DNA from: JAJPXI01 sp051867655
GTDB taxonomy: Bacteria; Bacillota; Clostridia; Oscillospirales; Oscillospiraceae
Length of the DNA stretch: 64,000 nucleotides
Assembly (NCBI GenBank): GCA_051867655.1
Contig: JBJDYV010000010.1
Coordinates: forward strand, 1 to 64,000
Direction of reading: 5' to 3'
Positions 57,925 through 64,000 of this stretch are shown piece by piece. A program made the translations under genes and the position numbers. Position 1 is the first letter of the stretch. The number at the start of each line of letters is the position of its first letter. Below the pieces are notes generated by a model. That model searched no databases. It saw nothing but the letters and a program-made list of their open reading frames with translations, and was not told the DNA's origin.

Positions 57925-59139
57925 TTACAGGATCGCTTTGATGCGCGCCACCGCTTCCTCGGTGGCCTCCGCGCCGCCAAAGGCGGTCAGGCGGATATAG
58001 CCCTCGCCGCTGGGGCCGAACCCGGCACCGGGGGTGGTGACTACGTTGGCCTGCTCCAGCAGCTTGTCGAAGAACTCCCAGGAGCCCAGCCCATCAGGCG
58101 TCTTGCACCAGATGTAGGGGGAGTTGACGCCGCCGGACACGGTCAGTCCGGCGCTCTTCAACCCCTCAAAAATGACCTTGGCGTTTTTCTGATAGAACGC
58201 CAGATTCTCCCGGACCTGGATCTTACCTTCCGGGGAGTAGACCGCCTCGGCGCCCCGCTGGGTGATGTAGGGAACGCCGTTGAATTTGGTGCACTGGCGG
58301 CGGTTCCACATGGCATTCAGGCTGGCTCCGCCCCGCTGCAACTGCTTGGGCACCACGGTATAGGCGCAGCGGGTACCAGTAAAGCCAGCGGTCTTGGAGA
58401 AGGAGCGGAATTCGATGGCGCAGGTCTTCGCGCCTTCAATCTCAAAGATGGAGCGCGGAATGTCCTCTTCCGTAATGAATGCCTCATAAGCGGAGTCATA
58501 CAGGATGACCGAGCCGTTGGCATTGGCGTAGTCCACCCAGGCCTTCAGCTGCGCCCGGGTGGCCACAGCTCCCGTGGGATTGTTGGGGAAGCAGAGGTAA
58601 ATAATATCTACTTTACAGTTCGGAATCTCCGGGGAAAAACCGTTCTCCGCGGTGCAGGGCATGTAGTGCAGCTTGGTCCACATGCCGGTCTGCTCATTGT
58701 ACTCCCCTGCCCGGCCGGCCATGGCGTTGGTATCCACATAAACCGGGTACACCGGGTCGCACACAGCCACGACGTTGTCCAGGCCGAAAATGTCCCCGAT
58801 ATTGCCGCAGTCGCTCTTGGCGCCGTCCGAGACAAAAATTTCATCGGCATCCAGCTGGATGCCCCGGGCGGCATAGTCATTCTGCACGATGGCTTCGCGC
58901 AGGAAATCATAGCCCTGCTCCGGGCCGTAGCCCCGGAAGGTCTCGCTGCGGCCCATCTCGTCCACAGCCTTGTGCATGGCCTCCAGCACCGCAGCGGGCA
59001 GCGGGCGGGTCACATCACCGATGCCCAGCTTGATAATCTTTTTCTCGGGATGTGCGGCGGCATAGGCGTTCGCCCGGCGGCCGACCTCGGAGAAGAGATA
59101 GCTTCCGGGCAGCTTCTGGTAATTCTCGTTAATCTTCAT
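57925..59139 (-). CDS. dapL: LL-diaminopimelate aminotransferase
   Basis: 404 residues, PLP class I/II. Converts tetrahydrodipicolinate directly to LL-diaminopimelate, bypassing the acylated steps of lysine/peptidoglycan precursor synthesis. MKINENYQKLPGSYLFSEV at the N-terminus, GIGDVTRPLPAAVLEAMHKA, FPNNPTGAVATRAQL, and PLP lysine in RSFSKTAGFTGTR (K249) define the DapL class. It overlaps dapF by 4 bases, so LL-DAP is made and then epimerised by coupled gene products. Confidence 0.97.
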   Translation of the reverse strand: MKINENYQKLPGSYLFSEVGRRANAYAAAHPEKKIIKLGIGDVTRPLPAAVLEAMHKAVDEMGRSETFRGYGPEQGYDFLREAIVQNDYAARGIQLDADEIFVSDGAKSDCGNIGDIFGLDNVVAVCDPVYPVYVDTNAMAGRAGEYNEQTGMWTKLHYMPCTAENGFSPEIPNCKVDIIYLCFPNNPTGAVATRAQLKAWVDYANANGSVILYDSAYEAFITEEDIPRSIFEIEGAKTCAIEFRSFSKTAGFTGTRCAYTVVPKQLQRGGASLNAMWNRRQCTKFNGVPYITQRGAEAVYSPEGKIQVRENLAFYQKNAKVIFEGLKSAGLTVSGGVNSPYIWCKTPDGLGSWEFFDKLLEQANVVTTPGAGFGPSGEGYIRLTAFGGAEATEEAVARIKAIL

Positions 59140-59936
59140 TGGTTTGTCAGTTCTCCTTCAAATACCGTTTTGGCCGGTCCGGTCATATAGATATGTCCAT
59201 CTTCTTCCGACCAACGGATGCTTAAATCACCGCCCAACAGATGGACGACAGCTTCACGCTCACACGAACCCAAGGAGGCCGTCACTGCCAGAGCCGCGCA
59301 GGCCCCCGTCCCGCAGGCCAAAGTCTCTCCGCTCCCCCGCTCCCACACCCGCATGTTCAGGTGGGTGCGGTCCAGGACCTCGACAAATTCCGTGTTGGTC
59401 CGGTTGGGAAACATGGGGTGGCATTCAAAATGCGGGCCCAGATCCTCCAGGTCCAGCTTGCCGATCTCCGGCAGGCAGACCACCGCGTGCGGATTGCCCA
59501 TGGATGCGGGATACACTGTATAGGTTATTCCCTTTACAGCAATTTCTGTTTCCGGGCTTAGACACGGTTCTCCCATATCCACCGTCACGGCGGACACGAA
59601 GCCGTCTTTCAGTGACAGCTTCAGCGTCTTGATCCCCGCCAGGGTCTCCACGGCCAGCGTGGTCTTGGAAACCAGACCCTTGTCATAGACAAATTTCCCT
59701 ACGCAGCGGATGCCGTTGCCGCACATCTCCCCTTCGGAGCCGTCGGCGTTAAACATCCGCATTTTCACATCCGCGCACTCCGAGGGGCAGATGCAGATCA
59801 GGCCGTCGGCCCCCACGCCGAAATGGCGGTCGGAGATGCGTATCGCCAAGTTTGGCAGGTTCTCTGGCGTGCGTTCCAGGCAGTTGACATAGACATAGTC
59901 GTTGCCCAAGCCTTCCATCTTGGTGAAACGCAGCAT
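59136..59936 (-). CDS. dapF: Diaminopimelate epimerase
   Basis: 266 residues. Interconverts LL- and meso-diaminopimelate. Both catalytic cysteines are present: MCGNGIRCVGKF (first Cys) and ETLACGTGACAALAV (second Cys); N-terminal FTKMEGLGNDYVYV and VGADGLI are standard. GGGAGG precedes the ATG. Lies 48 bases downstream of glnA, with no obvious terminator between, so readthrough from glnA is possible. Confidence 0.97.
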   Translation of the reverse strand: MLRFTKMEGLGNDYVYVNCLERTPENLPNLAIRISDRHFGVGADGLICICPSECADVKMRMFNADGSEGEMCGNGIRCVGKFVYDKGLVSKTTLAVETLAGIKTLKLSLKDGFVSAVTVDMGEPCLSPETEIAVKGITYTVYPASMGNPHAVVCLPEIGKLDLEDLGPHFECHPMFPNRTNTEFVEVLDRTHLNMRVWERGSGETLACGTGACAALAVTASLGSCEREAVVHLLGGDLSIRWSEEDGHIYMTGPAKTVFEGELTNQ

Positions 59937-59984
59937 TCCATACCTCCCTGTGTCGGGATCGGATATTCAATTGGATCGTGGATC

Positions 59985-61316
59985 TTAATAGTTGATGATA
60001 TATTTCTCCCGCTCCCAGGTGGTGACATGGGTGCGGTACTCATCCCACTCCTTCATCTTGCCCTCGATATAGTTCTGGGCAACGTGGGGGCCCAGCGTAT
60101 CCAGGATCAGCTGATCCTTTTTCAGCTCCCGGATGGCCTCCTCCAAGGAGCCGGGCAGCGCCTCGATGCCCTTGGCCTCACGGTCAGCGGCGCTCATGGC
60201 AAAGATATTTTCCGTGATCTCAGCGGGCGGGGTCATATTCTTCTCGATACCGTCCAGGCCGGCTGCCAGGCAGACGGCCAGCTCCAAATAGGGGTTGCAG
60301 CAGGGGTCGGGGCAGCGCAGCTCCACGCGGGTGGACTGGCCGCGGGACGCGGGGATCCGGATCAGGGTGGAGCGGTTGGAGGCGGACCAGGCCATATAGC
60401 AGGGGGCCTCGAACCCGGGCACCAGACGCTTGTAGGAGTTGACCAGCGGGTTGGTAATGGCGGTCATGCCCTTCATGTGGTACAGGATACCGGCGATAAA
60501 GTTGTATGCCACCTTGGACAGGCCCTTCTCGCCGTTCGGATCATAGAAAACATTTTTTCCGTCCCGGAACAGGGACATGTTGGTGTGCATGCCGTTGCCC
60601 GCCTGACCAAAGACAGGCTTGGGCATAAAGGTCGCGTGCAGGCCGTTTTGCTGGGCCAGCGTCTTGACCGCCAGCTTAAAGGTCATGATATTGTCCGCAG
60701 CGTGGAGGGCGCCGGTGTACTTGAAGTCGATCTCGTGCTGTCCCATGGCGCACTCATGATGGCTTGCCTCGATTTCATATCCCATCTGCTCCAGCGCCAG
60801 ACAGATCTCCCGGCGGGTACCCTCGCCATGGTCCAGAGGGCCCAGGTCGAAGTAACTGGCCTCGTCGTTGGTCTTGGTGGTCGGCTTTCCCTCCTCGTCC
60901 GTCTTGAACAGGAAAAACTCACACTCCGGGCCCACGTTGAACGCGTCGTATCCCATATCGGCCGCCTTCTTCAGCGCTCGCTGCAGCACGCCGCGGGGGT
61001 CGCCGACGAAGGGTGTGCCATCGGTGTTGTACACATCGCAGATCAGGCGGGCTACTTTACCATACTGCGGCTGCCAGGGAAAAATGACAAAGGAATTCAA
61101 ATCGGGATAGAGATACTGGTCGGACTCATCGATGCGCACGAATCCCTGGATCGATGACCCGTCGAACATCATCTGATTGTTCAGCGCCTTCTCGACTTGT
61201 TTGGCGGTAATGGCCACGTTTTTCAGCATGCCGAAAATGTCGGTAAACTGGAGACGGACAAACTCGATCTTCTCTTCCTTGATGATGCGGATGATATCTT
61301 CCTTCGTATATGCCAT
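59985..61316 (-). CDS. glnA: Glutamine synthetase, type I
   Basis: 443 residues (GSI-alpha length). Makes glutamine from glutamate and ammonia. MFDGSSIQGFVRI, EIEASHHECAMGQHEIDF (metal and ATP site) and NRSTLIRIPASRGQSTRVE with CPDPCCNPYL are the family signatures. There is no adenylylation-type insertion, so feedback-inhibition control is expected. The ATG at 61316 has AAGGAG 8 bases upstream. A promoter and a strong hairpin lie in its leader. Confidence 0.96.
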   Translation of the reverse strand: MAYTKEDIIRIIKEEKIEFVRLQFTDIFGMLKNVAITAKQVEKALNNQMMFDGSSIQGFVRIDESDQYLYPDLNSFVIFPWQPQYGKVARLICDVYNTDGTPFVGDPRGVLQRALKKAADMGYDAFNVGPECEFFLFKTDEEGKPTTKTNDEASYFDLGPLDHGEGTRREICLALEQMGYEIEASHHECAMGQHEIDFKYTGALHAADNIMTFKLAVKTLAQQNGLHATFMPKPVFGQAGNGMHTNMSLFRDGKNVFYDPNGEKGLSKVAYNFIAGILYHMKGMTAITNPLVNSYKRLVPGFEAPCYMAWSASNRSTLIRIPASRGQSTRVELRCPDPCCNPYLELAVCLAAGLDGIEKNMTPPAEITENIFAMSAADREAKGIEALPGSLEEAIRELKKDQLILDTLGPHVAQNYIEGKMKEWDEYRTHVTTWEREKYIINY

Positions 61317-61403
61317 ATGCGGCACTCCTTCCCCATGAAAATCGCTTGGTTTATTCTGCACCGGGTTCATTGGAATGATTACCCATTTTCAATAAAACCT
61401 GCG

Positions 61404-61435
61404 AAAGGCGCTCCGCCCTGGGGAGGAGCGCCTTT
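61404..61435 (-). terminator. Hairpin in the glnA leader / after yebC
   Basis: 11-bp perfect stem AAAGGCGCTCC / GGAGCGCCTTT (61404-61414, 61425-61435). It is downstream of yebC, for which it could be a terminator, but also downstream of the predicted glnA promoter. The T-tract is weak (TTTCGCAGGTTTT). Confidence 0.55.
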
Positions 61436-61453
61436 GCTCAAAACTGCACAGTC

Positions 61454-61482
61454 AGTATACCGGTTCCGTTCCGCCTTGTCAA
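61454..61482 (-). promoter_or_regulatory. Promoter of glnA
   Basis: Minus-strand TTGACA (61482-61477), 17-base spacer, TATACT (61459-61454). The implied leader is about 130 bases and contains the hairpin 61404-61435. Confidence 0.7.
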
Positions 61483-61546
61483 GAAGATCAACTCCCTTTG
61501 GGCAAGGGGTGCGCAGGCGTTTCATTTGCCGGTTTCAAAACGAAAT

Positions 61547-62275
61547 TTAGTCTTGATCCCAGTTGTGATACACATGCTGGACATCGTCGTTGTCCTCCAG
61601 CAGGTCGATCAGCTTTTCCATGTTCCGGATGTCGTCTTCGTTCTCCAGCTTGACGTAGTTCTGGGGAACCATCTCCACGGCGGCGGACAGGAAGGTGTAA
61701 CCCTTATCCTGCAGAGTCTCCAGCACGGTGCCGAAGTCATCGGGCGCGGTGGTGATCTCGAACACCTCGTCGTCCGCCTCGAAATCGGCGGCGCCCGCAT
61801 CCAGAGCGTCCATCATGACGGTGTCCTCGTCCTGATCCTCCCGCTCCATGACAAGTACGCCCTTCTGGTCAAAGGACCAGGAGACGCAGCCGGTGGCGCC
61901 TAGGCCCTTGCCGTACTTGTCCAGCAGGTGGCGCACTTCGGGCGCGGTGCGGTTGCGGTTATCGGTCAGGGCCTCCACGATGACGGCAACGCCGGAGGGG
62001 CCATAGCCCTCGTAAGTAACGTTCTCGTAGTTGTCGCCGGCGCCGGCGCCCAGGGCCTTCTCGATGGTGCGCTTGATATTGTCGTTAGGCATGTTGACCG
62101 CCTTGGCTTTGGCGATCACGGTGGCCAGGCGGGAGTTGTTGGCGGGGTCGCCGCTTCCGCCGGTCTTGACGGCCACGATAATCTCGCGGGCCACCTTGGT
62201 AAAGGCCTGGGAACGCTTCGCGTCCATAGCCCCTTTAGTTTTCTGAATATTATGCCATTTGGAATGACCGGACAT
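61547..62275 (-). CDS. YebC/PmpR-family protein
   Basis: 242 residues. MSGHSKWHNIQKTKGAMDAK, RSQAFTKVAREIIVAVKTGG and NVTYEGYGPSGVAVIVEALTDN are diagnostic. Family members act as transcriptional regulators or, in some Bacillota, as translation factors relieving ribosome stalling. GGGAAGGA upstream and its own promoter (62308-62336). Confidence 0.96.
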   Translation of the reverse strand: MSGHSKWHNIQKTKGAMDAKRSQAFTKVAREIIVAVKTGGSGDPANNSRLATVIAKAKAVNMPNDNIKRTIEKALGAGAGDNYENVTYEGYGPSGVAVIVEALTDNRNRTAPEVRHLLDKYGKGLGATGCVSWSFDQKGVLVMEREDQDEDTVMMDALDAGAADFEADDEVFEITTAPDDFGTVLETLQDKGYTFLSAAVEMVPQNYVKLENEDDIRNMEKLIDLLEDNDDVQHVYHNWDQD

Positions 62276-62307
62276 GATATCCTTCCCTTCTCAAAAATTC
62301 GCTAAAT

Positions 62308-62336
62308 ATTGTACCATAGGCTTTCGATCTTGGCAA
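62308..62336 (-). promoter_or_regulatory. Promoter of yebC
   Basis: Minus-strand TTGCCA (62336-62331), 17-base spacer, TACAAT (62313-62308). The -35 lies 3 bases after the stop of the Nif3-like gene. Confidence 0.6.
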
Positions 62337-62339
62337 GGG

Positions 62340-63137
62340 TCACAGATAAGAAAATACCTCTTTATGGCATTTAGAGAGCACAATTTCGACCTCCGGGAAG
62401 CCCTCTTTCAGCCAGGAAGCCAGCACAGGGCATACCACATTCTCCGTGGGATAGTGTCCGGCGTCGATCAGATTCAGGCCCATGGCCTTTGCATCCAGAA
62501 AGCCGTCATATTTGACGTCGGCGGTCACGAAGGTATCGCACCCGGCGGCCAGGACATCCTTCATGGAGCCGGAGCAGCTTCCGCCGCCCACGGCGACCTT
62601 TTTCACCGGCCGTCCGGCATCCACATAGCGCACGCCGTTGGAGCCCAGCTTCTCCTTGACCGCGGCAGCGAATTCCACCAGGGAGACCGGTCCGCCGGGC
62701 AGAATACCCACCTGCTCGATGCCGTAGGGCGTGCCGTCCTGATAAACGCCGTAGGTCTTCAGCAGCCTGGTATCGGTCAGGCCCAGCGCAGCGGCCAGGC
62801 AGTCGTTAACGCCGCCCTTAGCCGCGTCCAGATTGGTGTGGGCACAAATGGCGGCGATATCGTTGGTAATGAGCGCCAGCAGCTTCCGGCCCAAAACAGT
62901 CTCATCGGTAACGGACTTTGCACCATCCCAGATCACCGGGTGATGGGATACGATCAGCTCCGCCCGGGCTTCCGCCGCTTCCTTTGCCACTTCTTCCGTG
63001 ATGTCCAGCGCCACCAGAATACGCGTGACCTGCCGGTCGCTTCTGCCCACCAAAAAGCCCGCATTGTCAAAGCCGAGCTGGGAGCTGAAAGGCGCTTTTT
63101 TATCCAGGAAACAATAGACATCTTTTACCGCTGCCAT
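62340..63137 (-). CDS. Nif3-like dinuclear metal centre protein
   Basis: 265 residues. Metal-site motifs LIVSHHPVIWDG (two His), AICAHTNLDAAKGGVND and, near the C-terminus, DAGHYPTENVV are intact. This is the short form without the central PII-like insertion. Often annotated as a GTP cyclohydrolase I type 2 homologue, but the activity is unproved. ATG at 63137 overlaps trmK by 13 bases; GGAG lies upstream. Confidence 0.93.
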   Translation of the reverse strand: MAAVKDVYCFLDKKAPFSSQLGFDNAGFLVGRSDRQVTRILVALDITEEVAKEAAEARAELIVSHHPVIWDGAKSVTDETVLGRKLLALITNDIAAICAHTNLDAAKGGVNDCLAAALGLTDTRLLKTYGVYQDGTPYGIEQVGILPGGPVSLVEFAAAVKEKLGSNGVRYVDAGRPVKKVAVGGGSCSGSMKDVLAAGCDTFVTADVKYDGFLDAKAMGLNLIDAGHYPTENVVCPVLASWLKEGFPEVEIVLSKCHKEVFSYL

Positions 63138-63817
63138 GCATCCCACTCCTTTTTCATGGCGGTCAGGCCGTCCAGAATCTGAGCAGACCGCCCGATCGCC
63201 GCCTCGTCCCTGCGGGCGGCGGCACGCTGCCCCTCCAGGGCACGGCCCACCTTGGCGATCATGCGGTCCAGATACTCTCCCCGCAGCGGATCACTGCTCT
63301 GACGTCCGGCCAGCAGCTCCGCCGGTGTCAGCTTCTCCATCTGTCCGGCTTTGACCAGCATAATGGTGTAAAGTGTTTTATCTTCACAGGCTATACACTC
63401 TTTTTCGATGACATAGCCGTTCTCGAAAAGCCACTGGCGCAGGTCCGGCTGGGAGCTCATGGGCTGCAGGATCAGGGTGATCCCCTCCCCTTTTGTCCAA
63501 GGGGCATCCGCCAGAATGTTCGCAATGGTCTCACCTCCCATGCCGGCGATGGCGATGGTATCGGCCTCGTCCGTGCGCAGGCCGGTCAGGCCGTCGCACA
63601 GCCGGAAGTCCATCCGGTCGGAAACGCAATACTTTTCCGCCGTCTCCCGCGCCCGGTCCAGCGGTCCCTGCCGCAGGTCGGCGGCAATAGCATGGTCGAT
63701 CACGCCATTCAGGATCAGCCACACGGGCAGATAGGCGTGATCAGTACCGATGTCGGCAAAGCGTGCGCCGGGCGGCACCAGCTCCGCCGCCGAGCGCAGG
63801 CGGGGTGATAGCTCCAT
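63125..63817 (-). CDS. trmK: tRNA (adenine-22-N1)-methyltransferase
   Basis: 230 residues. MELSPRLRSAAELVPPGARF, ADIGTDHAYLPVWLI (SAM motif I), AIAGMGGETIANIL and LQPMSSQPDLRQWL are the TrmK/COG2384 pattern. Methylates A22 of certain tRNAs (Ser and Tyr in Bacillus). GGGAGG is 8 bases before the ATG at 63817. Gene pair trmK-nif3 is widely conserved in Bacillota. Confidence 0.95.
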   Translation of the reverse strand: MELSPRLRSAAELVPPGARFADIGTDHAYLPVWLILNGVIDHAIAADLRQGPLDRARETAEKYCVSDRMDFRLCDGLTGLRTDEADTIAIAGMGGETIANILADAPWTKGEGITLILQPMSSQPDLRQWLFENGYVIEKECIACEDKTLYTIMLVKAGQMEKLTPAELLAGRQSSDPLRGEYLDRMIAKVGRALEGQRAAARRDEAAIGRSAQILDGLTAMKKEWDAWQR

Positions 63818-63846
63818 ATTCGTTCCTCCCAACCGCGTTACATTGG

Positions 63847-63875
63847 AAAAAGGAGCGGCAAAGCCGCTCCTTTTT
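63847..63875 (-). terminator. Terminator of the DUF1858 gene
   Basis: 13-bp stem AAAAAGGAGCGGC / GCCGCTCCTTTTT (63847-63859, 63863-63875) with a 3-base loop, 14 bases after the stop codon. Confidence 0.85.
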
Positions 63876-63889
63876 TCACATTCAGAACC

Positions 63890-64000
63890 TTACTTTCCGG
63901 CGGCAATCAGGCCGTTGATCTGCTCCAGCAGGCTGTCAACGTCCACGCCGTGCACCATGCAGGCCTCCTCCACGGTCTCGCCGCGGGCGGAAGGGCAGCC
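63890..64000 (-). CDS. DUF1858 protein (C-terminal part)
   Basis: Only the last 36 codons are inside the window. They read GCPSARGETVEEACMVHGVD and then VDSLLEQINGLIAAGK, a stop and a terminator. The GCPxxxxETxxEAxxxHGxDxxxL pattern is the C-terminal half of the small DUF1858 family (about 65-75 residues), with the second half of a conserved Cys motif. Redox or metal binding is suspected; function unknown. Confidence 0.85.
   Translation of the reverse strand, partial: GCPSARGETVEEACMVHGVDVDSLLEQINGLIAAGK

Noticed and set aside
61317..61546. Glutamine riboswitch before glnA
   Set aside because: The conserved core of the glnA RNA motif was not visible; only a simple hairpin was found.

Overview
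The window looks like a chromosomal core segment of a GC-rich, spore-forming member of the Clostridia, most likely Oscillospiraceae (Flavonifractor/Pseudoflavonifractor/Oscillibacter-like). The lineage is inferred from several features: an IspH-ribosomal protein S1 fusion, HPr kinase, the TIGR03960/TIGR03936 radical-SAM pair, LL-diaminopimelate aminotransferase, a GerW/YtfJ spore protein, the ScpA/ScpB set, CCA-encoding tRNA genes, and T-box and THF riboswitches. No CRISPR array, insertion sequence, prophage or rRNA was seen. Most genes lie on the minus strand in tight operons with 4-base ATGA overlaps.

Layout. 1-4.3 kb: the start of a folate ECF transporter gene behind a THF riboswitch, then glmS, glcK and hprK. 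4.3-4.9 kb: a five-gene tRNA operon (Val-Asp-Phe-Gly-Cys) behind a consensus promoter. 5-17 kb: the only accessory-looking region. It has two TetR genes, two ABC-2 type exporters, a MATE pump, VOC and metallo-beta-lactamase-fold enzymes, a DUF4097 lipoprotein, a GyrI-like binding protein, an AraC-GyrI regulator and a broken GNAT gene. It reads as a drug/stress sensing and efflux neighbourhood. 17-20.6 kb: two serine tRNAs and a three-gene ABC importer behind a T-box whose specifier reads UGG, so probably a tryptophan transporter.

20.6-28.7 kb: a DMT transporter, 3-methyladenine glycosylase, a HAD phosphatase, PcrA helicase, a cysteine desulfurase-like/DUF3343 pair, ispF, ispD and a CarD regulator. 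28.8-34.3 kb: a five-gene operon rpiR-type regulator / HI0933 flavoprotein / cmk / plsC / ispH-rpsA with a visible promoter and terminator. 34.4-39.5 kb: a seven-gene operon site-2 protease / scpA / scpB / DUF2953 / ytfJ / D-Ala-D-Ala carboxypeptidase / rRNA pseudouridine synthase, again with promoter and terminator. 39.5-47.3 kb: Hsp33, a methyltransferase, a YerC-like regulator, an RsiV-like orphan, the radical-SAM pair, a DUF2156 protein, a phospholipase C-like protein and a small membrane protein of unknown function. 47.3-56.3 kb: a murB-rapZ-yvcK-whiA-(zinc ribbon)-dnaE-cls run. 56.5-64 kb: a cation/proton antiporter, glnA-dapF-dapL, yebC, nif3-like, trmK and a DUF1858 gene cut by the window end.

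I found no convincing wholly new system. The observations most worth checking are the two riboswitch calls, the palindromic promoters of the exporter cluster, the hairpin in the glnA leader, the repeats flanking the antiporter promoter, the sugar-isomerase-type regulator heading an essential operon, and three unassigned membrane or secreted proteins.
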